Shown here: positions 16,216 through 25,369 of the stretch, in pieces
Layout: each line of letters opens with the position of its first letter
Numbering within the stretch: the stretch's first letter is position 1
From: Gemmobacter aquatilis
GTDB taxonomy: Bacteria > Pseudomonadota > Alphaproteobacteria > Rhodobacterales > Rhodobacteraceae
Assembly (NCBI RefSeq): GCF_900110025.1
Contig: NZ_FOCE01000006.1
Location: 169,986-233,985 of the forward strand
Length of the DNA stretch: 64,000 nt
Direction: 5' to 3'
Notes under the pieces: model-generated
The model's database searches: none
The model's input: only the letters and a program-made list of their open reading frames with translations
Told to the model about the DNA's origin: nothing
Translations under genes and position numbers: made by a program

Positions 16216-18252
16216 ATGGGCTACAGGATCGGCGTCGATGTCGGGGGGTCGTTCACCGATTTCGCGGTGCTGGATGATGACGGCGCGCTGACCACGCTGA
16301 AAGTGTTCTCCCGCCCCGATGCCCCGGGGGCCGAAATCACCACCGGGCTGGACCGTCTGGCGCAGGATCACGGCATCGACCCGGCCGAGGTCCGCTATTT
16401 CACCCATGGCACCACCGTCGGCATCAATACGGTGATCCAGCGCAACGGCCCGGATCTGGCGCTGTTCACCACCCGCAACTTTGAAGACGTGCTGGAAATT
16501 GCCCGCCTCAAGATCCCGCAGATCCACAACCTGTATTCCAGACGCCCCGCGCCGCTGATCCCGCGCGACCGGGTGTTCGGCATCGCCGAACGCATGGGCG
16601 CCGATGGCACCCCGCTGCTGGCCCCGGCCCGGGCCGATGTGGCGCAGATGCTGGCGCAGGCACAGGCCAAGGGCGCCCAAGGCATCGTGCTCGCCTTCCT
16701 GCACGCCTATCGCAACCCCGCGCATGAACAGGCGGTGGCCGCGATGATCGCCGAACTGGCGCCCGGCCTGCCGGTCGTCACCTCCTCGGGCACCTGGCCA
16801 GTGATCCGCGAATATGAACGCAGCATCACCGCCGTGATCTCCGGCTATGTCCAGCCCCGCGTCGCCCACTACCTCGATCGCTTCGAATCCGCGCTGAAGG
16901 ACAAGGGTGTCACCGTTCCCGCCCATATCACCAAATCCAATGGCGGGGTGATGGGCATCGCGCAGGCCCGCGCCGAATGTGTGCAGATGATCCTGTCCGG
17001 CACCGCCTCGGGCGTGATCGGCGCGGGCTGGCTGGCGCGGGAATGTGGCTTTCCCAAAGTGCTCAGCCTCGACATCGGCGGCACCTCCGCCGATGTCGCG
17101 GTGATCCTCGACGGCGTGCCGCAATATGGCACGGGCGAGGTGATCGGCGATTTCCAGATCCACATCCCCTCGGTCGCCGTCAGTTCGGTGGGTCAGGGCG
17201 GCGGTTCGGTCGCCGCCGTCGATGCCAGCGGAATCCTGACCGTCGGGCCGGAAAGCGCAGGCTCCACCCCCGGCCCGGCCTGCTATGGGCGGGGCGGCGT
17301 GAAACCCACGATCACCGATGCCATGGCCGTTTGCAATCTGATCGGCCACGGCGCCTTGGGCTATGGCGCGGTGCGGGTCGCGCAGGACGCCGCCCGCAGC
17401 GCCATCGCGCCGCTTGCCGCGCAACTGGGCGCCAGCGTTGAAGAAACCGCCGCCAGCGTCATCGAAATCGCGGTATCCGCGATGTATGCCGAGGTGTCCG
17501 GCCTGATCTCGCGCTTCGGCATCGACCCGCGCGAATTTCACCTGTTCGCCTTCGGCGGCGCCGGGGCCATGCTCGCCTGTTTCCTTGCGCGGGAACTGGA
17601 TATGAAAGGCGTCGTCGTGCCCCCCACCCCCGGCGTGGTGTCCGCCCTTGGCGGATTGATCGCCGACCTGCGCAACGATTTCATCCGCACCCTGTTTCTG
17701 GATCTGACAGAAGACGGCGCCCGCGCCCTCGCCGCCCCCCTGGCCGAACTGGAGGAAACCGGTCGCGCCTGGCTCGCCGCGCAGGGCCATGCCGACGAAG
17801 CGCAGATCACCGTCAGCGCCGACATGCGCTATCTCGGCCAATCCTACGAGATCGAAACCCCGTTGCACCCCGCATGGCTGCACACCGCCAACCGCGCCGC
17901 CATCGCCGCCGCCTTCCACGCCGAACATGACCGCCTGTTCGGCCATGCCAGCCCTGAGGCCCCGGTGCAGATCGTCAACCTGCGCCTTGTCGCCTCTGCC
18001 CCCACCCCCAAACCCCGCCTGCGCCGCCCCGCCCCCGCCACCGGCCCCGCCCTGCCCAGCGGCAGCGTCACCGGCTGGTTCGACGGCCAGCCGCACGCGA
18101 CCCCGCTTTACCCCCGCGCCAGCCTGCACCCCGGCCACCGGCTCCGCGCGCCCGCCATCGTCACGCAAGACGATACCACCACCGTCATCCCCCCCGGCTT
18201 CGCGCTGGAGGTCGATCCCTTCGGCAATCTCGTCCTGACGCGGGAGCTTTGA
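16216..18252 (+). CDS. hyuA: Hydantoinase/oxoprolinase family, A-type (ATPase) subunit
   Basis: 678 residues. The N-terminal actin-like ATPase motif IGVDVGGSFTDF (residues 4-15) is followed by FTHGTTVGINTVIQR and a second phosphate motif, LSLDIGGTSADVAVI. The middle contains GQGGGSVAAVDASG and GPESAGSTPGPACYGRGG, hallmarks of HyuA and acetone carboxylase beta subunits. These proteins use ATP to activate a substrate carbonyl or carboxylate, for hydantoin or 5-oxoproline ring opening or for ketone carboxylation. The B-type partner starts 1 nt after its stop, so they form a two-gene unit. There is no third small subunit here, which favours a hydantoinase/oxoprolinase-like hydrolase. Confidence 0.85.
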   Translation: MGYRIGVDVGGSFTDFAVLDDDGALTTLKVFSRPDAPGAEITTGLDRLAQDHGIDPAEVRYFTHGTTVGINTVIQRNGPDLALFTTRNFEDVLEIARLKIPQIHNLYSRRPAPLIPRDRVFGIAERMGADGTPLLAPARADVAQMLAQAQAKGAQGIVLAFLHAYRNPAHEQAVAAMIAELAPGLPVVTSSGTWPVIREYERSITAVISGYVQPRVAHYLDRFESALKDKGVTVPAHITKSNGGVMGIAQARAECVQMILSGTASGVIGAGWLARECGFPKVLSLDIGGTSADVAVILDGVPQYGTGEVIGDFQIHIPSVAVSSVGQGGGSVAAVDASGILTVGPESAGSTPGPACYGRGGVKPTITDAMAVCNLIGHGALGYGAVRVAQDAARSAIAPLAAQLGASVEETAASVIEIAVSAMYAEVSGLISRFGIDPREFHLFAFGGAGAMLACFLARELDMKGVVVPPTPGVVSALGGLIADLRNDFIRTLFLDLTEDGARALAAPLAELEETGRAWLAAQGHADEAQITVSADMRYLGQSYEIETPLHPAWLHTANRAAIAAAFHAEHDRLFGHASPEAPVQIVNLRLVASAPTPKPRLRRPAPATGPALPSGSVTGWFDGQPHATPLYPRASLHPGHRLRAPAIVTQDDTTTVIPPGFALEVDPFGNLVLTREL

Positions 18253-18253
18253 C

Positions 18254-20200
18254 ATGACCACCATCTCCCCCCGCAGCCTGCAAGTGCTGGCCAATTTCTG
18301 CGGCGCCGCCGCCGATGCCATGGCCTTCACCCTGATGCGCACCGCCCATTCGGCTTTCGTGAAGGAAACCGAAGATTTCTCCTGCCAGATCGTCACCCGC
18401 GACGGGCTCGCCTTTGCCAACCCCCGACAGTTCGGCGCGCCCTGGTATTCCGGCATCGACTATGGCCCGCTGCTCGCCTGCATCCCCAGCTATACCGAAG
18501 GCGACATCTGCATCACCAACGACCCCGAGGCGGGTCACGTCGCCACCCACACCCCCGACATCCACATCTGGAAGCCGGTGTTCTTTGACGGCGAACTGGC
18601 CTGTTTCGTCGTGGGCCATATTCACAACACCGATGTCGGCGGCGCCGTGCCCGCCAGCCTGTCGCGCAGCCTGACCGAAATCGCGCAAGAGGGCCTGCGC
18701 ATCCCGCCGATCAAACTGGTGGAAAACGGCGTGCAGAACCCGTTCGTGGCGCAACTGATCCGCGCCAATGTGCGGATGCCCGATCAGAACCTTGGCGACC
18801 TCGCCGCCCAGATCGCCTCGGTCAATATCGGCGAACGCAAGATGCACGGCATCATCCGCCGCTTCGGCCTGCCCACCTTCCTTGCCGGCGTCGAAGCGAT
18901 CCTCGATCATGCCGAGGCGCAGACCCGCCGCATCCTGTCCACCATCCCCGATGGCCGCTATGCCTTCGCCGATTACGCGGATGAGGACAGCCCGGCAGGC
19001 CTGCCCGCCCGCATCGCCCTGACGCTGGACATCAAGGGCGATGAAATCACGCTGGATTATACCGGGTCGGACCCGCAACTGGGCTCGTCGCTCAACATGC
19101 CCACCGGCGGGCGCGAACGCCACCCGCTGGTCATGGTCGGCCTGACCTATGTGCTGTTCACGCTGGACCCGACGCTCTGGCTCAACGCGGGCACGCTGCG
19201 CCCGGCCCGCGCCATCCTGCCCGAAGGCACCATGGTCAACTCCGCCCCCGGCGCCGCCATCGGGATGCGCTCGCTCACCTGCGCCATGACGCAGATCGTG
19301 ACGGTCGGCGCCTTCGCGCAGGCCCTGCCCGGCCGCATCCCCGCCGCCGCCCCCGGTGGCAATGCCATCATGAACATCAAGACCGCCGCGCGGAATGGCC
19401 GGCCCATCATGGCCTCCATCGGCCCGGTCGGCGGCGGCGGCGGCGCCACCCCCTTTGCCGATGGCAGCGACGGCGCGGGGGGCGCCACCGGCTTTCTGCG
19501 CAACACCCCGATCGAGATCACCGAGGCCGAGGTGCCGATCCGCTTTCTGCGCTATGGCCTTGCCCCCGATACCGGCGCGCCCGGCTTCTGGCGCGGCGGG
19601 CTGTCGGCGGTGATGGAGTTTCAGGTTTCCGCCCCCGAAACCGTGGTCACCGCCCGCAACCGCAACCGTTCCGTCATGGGCGCCTGGGGCCTGATGGGCG
19701 CGGGCGAGCCCTGCATTTCGCGCTTCGTGAAAAACCCCGATACCGATCAGGCCATTGAACTGGGCAACACCGATCTGGTGCAGTGCGCCCCCGGCGATGT
19801 GATCCGCGTCACCGGCCCCGGTGCGGGCGGCTGGGGCGACCCGTTCACCCGGCCCGCCGCCCTTGTGGCGCAGGATGTGCAGCGCGGCGCCGTCAGCCCG
19901 CAGGCCGCCGCCCGCGATTACGGCGTGGTGATCCGGGACGGCGTGGTGGAGGCCACCGCCACCGCTGCCCTGCGCAGCGCCCCGCGCCCCGCGCCCGAAC
20001 CCTATGCCTTCAGCACCGGCCGCCGCGCCTTTGAACAGGTCTGGACGGCCGAGCGTTACGCCCATCTCACCGCCTTCCTTGCCGCCCAACCCGTCGGCTG
20101 GCGCTTCTTCCTGAAGCACCGGGTCTTTGCGGCGGTGGCGGCGGGCGAAACCGATCTGCCCGCCCTGTTCACCCGGCTGCGCGCCACCTACGCGCTCTGA
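18254..20200 (+). CDS. hyuB: Hydantoinase/oxoprolinase family, B-type subunit
   Basis: 648 residues matching HyuB throughout. Features include the early FVKETEDFSCQIVTRDG and the GDICITNDPEAGHVATHTPD metal-site region. Later come VGHIHNTDVGG, a glycine-rich GPVGGGGGATPFADGS and a C-terminal GPGAGGWGDPFTR. The B subunit carries the reaction centre for the ATP-dependent step started by the A subunit. The gene is coupled to the A gene and followed 38 nt later by a LysR gene. Possible substrates are N-carbamoyl or cyclic amide compounds, consistent with the neighbouring ArgE-like deacylase and cupin. Confidence 0.84.
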   Translation: MTTISPRSLQVLANFCGAAADAMAFTLMRTAHSAFVKETEDFSCQIVTRDGLAFANPRQFGAPWYSGIDYGPLLACIPSYTEGDICITNDPEAGHVATHTPDIHIWKPVFFDGELACFVVGHIHNTDVGGAVPASLSRSLTEIAQEGLRIPPIKLVENGVQNPFVAQLIRANVRMPDQNLGDLAAQIASVNIGERKMHGIIRRFGLPTFLAGVEAILDHAEAQTRRILSTIPDGRYAFADYADEDSPAGLPARIALTLDIKGDEITLDYTGSDPQLGSSLNMPTGGRERHPLVMVGLTYVLFTLDPTLWLNAGTLRPARAILPEGTMVNSAPGAAIGMRSLTCAMTQIVTVGAFAQALPGRIPAAAPGGNAIMNIKTAARNGRPIMASIGPVGGGGGATPFADGSDGAGGATGFLRNTPIEITEAEVPIRFLRYGLAPDTGAPGFWRGGLSAVMEFQVSAPETVVTARNRNRSVMGAWGLMGAGEPCISRFVKNPDTDQAIELGNTDLVQCAPGDVIRVTGPGAGGWGDPFTRPAALVAQDVQRGAVSPQAAARDYGVVIRDGVVEATATAALRSAPRPAPEPYAFSTGRRAFEQVWTAERYAHLTAFLAAQPVGWRFFLKHRVFAAVAAGETDLPALFTRLRATYAL

Positions 20201-20229
20201 CCCTTGCGCTGGCCGCCCAGATATGGCCC

Positions 20230-20254
20230 GCTGGCGGGATGAACGCCCGCCAGC
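20230..20254 (+). promoter_or_regulatory. Start-codon hairpin of the LysR gene
   Basis: GCTGGCGGG (20230-20238) and CCCGCCAGC (20246-20254) form a perfect 9-bp stem. The LysR ATG (20239-20241) lies in the 7-nt loop and the only purine-rich ribosome-binding sequence lies within the stem. It could limit translation of the regulator and also act as a terminator for the two-gene hyu unit. Confidence 0.45.
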
Positions 20255-21102
20255 TTGAACTCTTCCGCACCATCCTGCGCGACGGCACCTTGACCGCCGC
20301 CGCCGCCAGCCTGAACATTTCGCAGCCCGCCGCCTCGAAACAGTTGCAGCATCTGGAAGACCAGTTGGGCTACAAGCTGTTTGAACGCATCGCAGGCCGC
20401 CTTGTCCCCACGCCCGAGGCGCATCTGCTGGCCGATGACGCCAACCGCGTGTTCCGCGAGATCGAGGTGTTGCGCGATCTGGCGCGCCGGGTGGGCGAAC
20501 GCAAGCTGGGCCTGTTGCGCATCGGTGCCAGCCTGCCGGTGGTCTGGTCGATCCTGCCGCCCGCGCTGCTGGCCTTCCGCGCCGCGCATCCGTCGGTGAA
20601 GATCCACCTCCACAGCCTCCCCGCGCGCGAGATTGCCGAGGCGCTGCGCGTGGGCGACATCGACCTTGGCCTGACCCTCTCGCCCCTGCTCGCCCCCACG
20701 CTGCGCTGCGAGGCGCTGGCGCCGGTCGCCCTCGCCGTGCTGCTGCCCGCGGCGCATCCGCTGGCGGCGCAGGACACACTCACCCCCGCCGATCTGGCGC
20801 CCTATCCGCTGATCTCTTACGGCAGCCACGCCACCATCGGCCCGGCGCTGGACGATGCCTTCCGCGAGGCCGGGCTGACCCGCGATGTCGCCCTGCAAGT
20901 CGCCTCCTCCGTCGCCGCCGCCCCCCTGGTCGCCGCCGGTCTGGGGGTGGCGCTGGTCGATGGGCTGGCCGATTTCCCCGGCCTGATCCGCCGCCCCTTC
21001 CGCCCCCGCATCACCATGAGCCTCAGCGCCTCGACCGACAGTGCCCGCCCGGTCTCCCGGCTTGCGCGCCCGTTTCTGGCCGCCCTGCGCGCCCGGATCT
21101 GA
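20239..21102 (+). CDS. LysR-family regulator (CysB/Cbl-like N-terminus)
   Basis: 287 residues. The winged HTH at residues 1-60 reads MNARQLELFRTILRDGTLTA through ISQPAASKQLQHLEDQLG. The effector domain begins near residue 90 (LRIGASLPVVWSILPPALLAF). The HTH resembles those of LysR proteins controlling amino-acid catabolic genes such as octopine or nopaline regulators. It lies 38 nt after hyuB in the same direction and about 180 nt before an aldehyde dehydrogenase gene, so it could regulate either. The initiation codon sits inside a stable hairpin. Confidence 0.84.
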   Translation: MNARQLELFRTILRDGTLTAAAASLNISQPAASKQLQHLEDQLGYKLFERIAGRLVPTPEAHLLADDANRVFREIEVLRDLARRVGERKLGLLRIGASLPVVWSILPPALLAFRAAHPSVKIHLHSLPAREIAEALRVGDIDLGLTLSPLLAPTLRCEALAPVALAVLLPAAHPLAAQDTLTPADLAPYPLISYGSHATIGPALDDAFREAGLTRDVALQVASSVAAAPLVAAGLGVALVDGLADFPGLIRRPFRPRITMSLSASTDSARPVSRLARPFLAALRARI

Positions 21103-21123
21103 CCGCAAAAACGCCCGCCCCCC

Positions 21124-21141
21124 GGTGTACAGGGGGTGTAC
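21124..21141. promoter_or_regulatory. Direct repeat upstream of the aldehyde dehydrogenase operon
   Basis: GGTGTAC occurs twice with an 11-bp period, a spacing that puts both copies on one DNA face. It lies about 150 nt before the ALDH start at 21287 and may be a binding site for the adjacent LysR protein. Confidence 0.3.
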
Positions 21142-21286
21142 GCAAAGCCGACGGTTGCGGACCACAGGGAATTGCGCCCGGCGCCGGACAAACAGAATAT
21201 TCCACTGCGCCATCCCGGCCCCCGATGCAATCTGCGGCCCCCCCTCCGCTAAGCTGCTGCCAAGCCCAGCCCCGCCGGAGAATCCC

Positions 21287-22750
21287 ATGAGCCTGTCTTT
21301 CGATCCCAATGCGCTGGAATTGCCGCATGGCCATTTCATCGGCGGCACCTACCGCCCCGCCACCGATTGCATGACCCTGCACCGCCCCTCGGATGGTCTG
21401 GGCTATGCGGGCCTGCCCATCGCCGGGGCCGATCTGGTGGACGAGGCGGTCTGCGCTGCAAAATCTGCCCTGAAATCATCAGGTTGGGGATCATGTCAAC
21501 CGCGCGACCGCACCCGCGCCCTGCATCGCTGGGCCGATCTGATCGAGGCCGATGCCGAACATCTGGCACAGTTGGAGGCCGTCGCCTCCACCCGGCTCAT
21601 CAGCCAACTGGTCGCGGGCGACATCGCGGTCACCGCCGAACAGATCCGCTTTTTCGCCGAAATGGCCGATAAGGAAGGCAGCGATCTGGTGCCGACGCGC
21701 GGCGATCAACTCGGCATGATCGTCAGCGAACCCTACGGGGTGGTGGGGGCGATCACCCCGTGGAACTTCCCGATCTCCATGGCCGGATGGAAGCTTGGTC
21801 CCGCATTGGCGGCAGGAAATGCCGTTGTGCTGAAACCCTCGGAAATGACCCCCTTCGCCACCCTGCGCATGGCCGAATTGTCGGTGCAGGCGGGGATTCC
21901 GGCGGGCGTGGTGAACGTGGTTCTGGGCGACGGCCCGACCACCGGAAACGCCCTGACCGGCCATCCCGGCATCGGCAAGATCAGCTTCACCGGATCAACC
22001 GCCGCAGGCGCGGCCATCATGGAAAACATAGCAAGATCAGGCATCAAGCCCATGACGCTGGAACTGGGCGGCAAAAGCCCGCAGCTGGTGTTCGCCGATG
22101 CCGACCTGACGCTGGCCGCCGATTGCATCGCCCGCAACATCCTGTTCAACGCCGGTCAGGCCTGTGTCGCAGGCAGCCGCGTGCTGGTGGATGCCCGCGT
22201 GGCCGAAGCCTTCACCGCAGCCCTGGCCGACCGGCTGAAACCCGGCCGGATCGGCCCCACCTGGGACGCCGCCACAGAATATTCTCCTGTCATCTCCGCC
22301 CGCCAGATCGCCCGCATCGAGAGCCTTGTGAACGCCGCAATTTCCGAAGGCGCCGAGGTTGTCACCGGCGCCAGCCGACTGGATCATCCCGGCTATTTCT
22401 ACGCCCCCACCCTGCTGACAGGCGTCAGCCAGACCAACACCGCCGTCACCGAAGAAATCTTCGGCCCGGTGCTGACCCTGCAGACCTTCACCACCGAGGA
22501 AGAGGCCCTCACCCTAGCCGATCACCCCACATATGGTTTGGCGGCCGGCATCTTCACCCAAGATCTGTCACGCGCCATGCGGGTGATGAAACGGCTGGAG
22601 GCCGGGACGATCTGGATCAACCGCTATGGCCGCTCGCGCGATCACATCCTGCCGACGGGGGGCTACAAATCCTCGGGCATCGGCAAGGATCTGGGCCGCG
22701 ACGCCTATCACGCCAACCGCCGCACCAAAAGCGTGCTGATCGACCTGTGA
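21287..22750 (+). CDS. NAD(P)-dependent aldehyde dehydrogenase
   Basis: 487 residues. Core motifs are ITPWNFPISMAGWKLGPALA, the base motif ELGGKSPQ, the catalytic cysteine in NAGQACVAGSR and EEIFGPVLTLQTF. The C-terminus (YKSSGIGKDLG) is typical of substrate-specific bacterial ALDHs for hydroxy- or amino-aldehydes. It is the first gene of a rightward run with a tartrate-type dehydrogenase and succinate-semialdehyde dehydrogenase. CGGAG is 8 nt before the ATG. The precise aldehyde is unknown. Confidence 0.84.
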   Translation: MSLSFDPNALELPHGHFIGGTYRPATDCMTLHRPSDGLGYAGLPIAGADLVDEAVCAAKSALKSSGWGSCQPRDRTRALHRWADLIEADAEHLAQLEAVASTRLISQLVAGDIAVTAEQIRFFAEMADKEGSDLVPTRGDQLGMIVSEPYGVVGAITPWNFPISMAGWKLGPALAAGNAVVLKPSEMTPFATLRMAELSVQAGIPAGVVNVVLGDGPTTGNALTGHPGIGKISFTGSTAAGAAIMENIARSGIKPMTLELGGKSPQLVFADADLTLAADCIARNILFNAGQACVAGSRVLVDARVAEAFTAALADRLKPGRIGPTWDAATEYSPVISARQIARIESLVNAAISEGAEVVTGASRLDHPGYFYAPTLLTGVSQTNTAVTEEIFGPVLTLQTFTTEEEALTLADHPTYGLAAGIFTQDLSRAMRVMKRLEAGTIWINRYGRSRDHILPTGGYKSSGIGKDLGRDAYHANRRTKSVLIDL

Positions 22751-22757
22751 GGCAGAC

Positions 22758-23789
22758 ATGACCTATCGTATCGCCCTGATTCCCGGGGATGGCATCGGCC
22801 TTCCCGTGACCGAAGCCGCCATGGAGGTGGCGCAGAAAGCCGCGCCAAGCCTGCTGGAATGTATAACATTTCCATGGTCTTGCGAGTATTATCTGGAAAC
22901 AGGCCGCATGATGCCCGAAGACGGGATCGAAACCCTGCGCAGTTTTGATGCCATTTTTCTGGGCGCCGTGGGCTGGCCCGCCAAGGTGCCCGACGCGGTG
23001 TCGCTGCATGGCCTGCTGCTGCCGATCCGCAAGGCATTTGTGCAATATGCCAATATCCGCCCGCATCGCCTGCTGCCCGGCGTGGAAGGCCCGCTGCGCA
23101 AGCAAGGCTTTGATATTCTTTGCATCCGCGAAAACACCGAAGGCGAATATTCCGGTGCCGGGGGCCGGGTGCATGTCGGCACAGCCGATGAGGTGGCGGT
23201 GGAAACCTCGGTCTTTACCCGGGTGGGGGTGGAGCGCATCCTGCGCTTTGGCTTTGAACAGGCCCGCAAGCGGCGCGGCAAACTGGCCTCGGTGACCAAA
23301 TCCAATGCGCAGAAATATTCGATGGTGTTCTGGGACGAGATCACCGACCTGATCGCCGCCGAATACCCGGATGTGGAGGTCAGCCACTACCACGTCGATG
23401 CGATCTGCGCCCGGATGGTGATGGCACCGGAAACGCTGGATGTTGTGGTGGCATCGAACCTGTTCGGCGACATCTTGACCGATCTGGGCGCCGCCATTCA
23501 GGGCGGGCTGGGCTTTGCGGCCTCGGCCAATATCAACCCCGCGCGCAGCGCGCCGTCGATGTTTGAGCCCGTGCATGGCTCTGCCCCCGATATTGCCCAT
23601 CTCGGCGTGGCCAACCCCATCGCCGCGATCTGGTCTGCTGCAATGATGCTGGATCATCTGGGCGCGGCAGATGCCGCCGCGCGGATCATGGCGGCCGTAG
23701 AGGCGACCACCGCGCAGGGCATCGGCACCGTGCCGGGGCAGGACCGGACCGCAACGATCACACAGGCCGTTCTGGCCGCGCTGGACTGA
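22758..23789 (+). CDS. ttuC: Tartrate dehydrogenase/decarboxylase or D-malate dehydrogenase-type enzyme
   Basis: 343 residues of the isocitrate/isopropylmalate dehydrogenase family. It has the N-terminal LIPGDGIG, the substrate-arginine region YANIRPHR, the loop RENTEGEYSGAGGR, the catalytic-Lys segment VTKSNAQKYS, and SNLFGDILTDLGA with metal aspartates. EPVHGSAPDIAH forms the NAD site. The ENTEGEYSGAGG version is the one seen in tartrate dehydrogenase and D-malate dehydrogenase, so it oxidatively decarboxylates a 2-hydroxy-dicarboxylate. It sits 7 nt after the ALDH gene and 10 nt before gabD, a probable operon. Confidence 0.8.
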   Translation: MTYRIALIPGDGIGLPVTEAAMEVAQKAAPSLLECITFPWSCEYYLETGRMMPEDGIETLRSFDAIFLGAVGWPAKVPDAVSLHGLLLPIRKAFVQYANIRPHRLLPGVEGPLRKQGFDILCIRENTEGEYSGAGGRVHVGTADEVAVETSVFTRVGVERILRFGFEQARKRRGKLASVTKSNAQKYSMVFWDEITDLIAAEYPDVEVSHYHVDAICARMVMAPETLDVVVASNLFGDILTDLGAAIQGGLGFAASANINPARSAPSMFEPVHGSAPDIAHLGVANPIAAIWSAAMMLDHLGAADAAARIMAAVEATTAQGIGTVPGQDRTATITQAVLAALD

Positions 23790-23799
23790 GGATTTCATC

Positions 23800-25275
23800 A
23801 TGGATACAATGATTTACCCAAGCCTTCCGGGGCTGAAGGATGCGGGTCTGTTCCGGCAGGCGGCACTGATCGGCGGGCAATGGCTGCCTGCGGCCAACGG
23901 CAAGACCGTGGCGGTGACCAATCCGGCAACCGGCGCGGTCATTGGCACGGTGCCCGATGCTTCGGGGGCGGAAACCGCCGCCGCGATTGCCGCCGCCGAT
24001 ACGGCTTTTCAGGGCTGGCGCAAGCTGCCCCATGCCACGCGGGCCGCCGCGCTGGAGCGCTGGTTCGCGCTGATGGAGGAAAACGCCGAGGATCTGGCGC
24101 TGATCCTGACGCTGGAACAGGGCAAACCGCTGGCCGAGGCGAAAGGCGAGATCGCCTATGGCGCCAGTTTCGTGAAATGGTTCGCCGAAGAGGCCCGTCG
24201 CATCGACGGATCGGTGATCCCCGCCCCGGCGGGCGACCGGCAAATCGTGGTACTGAAAGAGCCGGTGGGCGTTTCGGCCATCGTGACCCCGTGGAACTTT
24301 CCCAACGCGATGATCACCCGCAAGGTGGCCCCGGCGCTGGCGGCGGGCTGCACCGTGGTTATCAAACCTTCGGAATTCACACCTTTTTCAGCGCTCGCAC
24401 TCGGGGTTCTGGCCGAACGGGCGGGGATTCCGGCGGGGGTGATCAATATCGTCACCGGGATGCCTGCCGAGATCGGGGCAGAGCTGACCGCCAATCCGGT
24501 GGTGCGCAAACTGTCCTTCACCGGATCGACGCGGGTGGGGTCGCTGCTGATGGCGCAATGCGCGCCGACGGTGAAGCGACTGTCGCTGGAGCTGGGCGGC
24601 AATGCGCCGTTCATCGTGTTTGACGATGCCGATCTGGAGGCGGCGGTTGAGGGGGCGATTGCCTCGAAATTCCGCAACGGCGGGCAAACCTGCGTCTGTT
24701 CCAACCGGATTCTGGTGCAGGCCGGGGTCTATGATGCCTTTGCCGCAAAGCTGGGCGCGAAGGTTTCGGCAATGAAGGTGGGGCCGGGTCTGGAGCCGGG
24801 GGTGGAAATCGGGCCGATGATCAACGCCCCCGCCATCGACAAGATCGCCCGCCATGTGGCGGATGCGGTGGCGAAGGGGGCAAAGGTGCTGGCCCGTGCC
24901 GAGGTGCCGGAAGGCGGGCAGTTTGCGGCGCCGATGGTGCTGACCGGCGCGACCGAGGCGATGGAGCTGGCGCAGGAAGAAACCTTTGGCCCGGTGGCAC
25001 CGCTGTTCCGCTTCGAGACCGAGGAAGAGGCGGTGCGGCTGGCCAATGCCACGCCCTTCGGCCTTGCCGCCTATTTCTACACCGAAAGCCACCGCCGCGC
25101 CTGGCGGGTGGGGCAGGCGCTGGAATTCGGCATGGTGGGGCTGAACACCGGCAGCATTTCGACCACGGTTTCCCCCTTTGGCGGGGTCAAGCAATCCGGG
25201 TTGGGGCGTGAGGGCGCGCGGGTCGGGATCGAGGAATATCTGGAAACCAAGGCGTTTCACATGGCCGGGCTGTAA
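23800..25275 (+). CDS. gabD: Succinate-semialdehyde dehydrogenase
   Basis: 491 residues of the GabD type: TPWNFPNAMITRKVAPALAA, ELGGNAPFIVFDDAD, the catalytic site NGGQTCVCSNR with the two cysteines common in GabD, and ETFGPVAPLFRFETEEEA. The C-terminus PFGGVKQSGLGREGARVGIE is also as in GabD. It oxidises succinate semialdehyde to succinate, the last step of 4-aminobutyrate and polyamine breakdown. Related semialdehydes, such as glutarate semialdehyde, are possible. Last gene of a three-gene run, followed by a hairpin. Confidence 0.87.
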   Translation: MDTMIYPSLPGLKDAGLFRQAALIGGQWLPAANGKTVAVTNPATGAVIGTVPDASGAETAAAIAAADTAFQGWRKLPHATRAAALERWFALMEENAEDLALILTLEQGKPLAEAKGEIAYGASFVKWFAEEARRIDGSVIPAPAGDRQIVVLKEPVGVSAIVTPWNFPNAMITRKVAPALAAGCTVVIKPSEFTPFSALALGVLAERAGIPAGVINIVTGMPAEIGAELTANPVVRKLSFTGSTRVGSLLMAQCAPTVKRLSLELGGNAPFIVFDDADLEAAVEGAIASKFRNGGQTCVCSNRILVQAGVYDAFAAKLGAKVSAMKVGPGLEPGVEIGPMINAPAIDKIARHVADAVAKGAKVLARAEVPEGGQFAAPMVLTGATEAMELAQEETFGPVAPLFRFETEEEAVRLANATPFGLAAYFYTESHRRAWRVGQALEFGMVGLNTGSISTTVSPFGGVKQSGLGREGARVGIEEYLETKAFHMAGL

Positions 25276-25281
25276 GAAAGA

Positions 25282-25300
25282 AGGGGGGCGCTGCCCCCCT
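25282..25300 (+). terminator. Hairpin after gabD
   Basis: AGGGGGG and CCCCCCT form a 7-bp G/C stem with loop CGCTG, 6 nt after the stop. It is followed by CGGGATATTTAGACCAAGATG, an intergenic stretch of a kind I associate with gene ends in Rhodobacteraceae (recollection, not checked). Confidence 0.55.
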
Positions 25301-25349
25301 CGCCCGGTCCGGGCTCACCCCTCGGGATATTTAGACCAAGATGAAAGGG

Positions 25350-25369
25350 CCGGGTGCTATTGCACCCGG
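25350..25369 (-). terminator. Hairpin overlapping the stop codon of the FAD oxidoreductase gene
   Basis: CCGGGTGC and GCACCCGG form an 8-bp perfect stem with a 4-nt loop. It overlaps the stop codon of the leftward oxidoreductase gene and is followed on that strand by CCCTTTC. It faces the gabD hairpin, so the two separate converging transcripts. Confidence 0.5.

Noticed and set aside
16135..18456. A 773-codon open frame antisense to hyuA
   Set aside because: Same reasons: composition of a shadow frame and a conserved gene on the opposite strand.
18185..20779. An 864-codon open frame antisense to hyuB
   Set aside because: Low-complexity Gly/Ala/Arg composition, no ribosome binding site, covers a conserved gene on the other strand.
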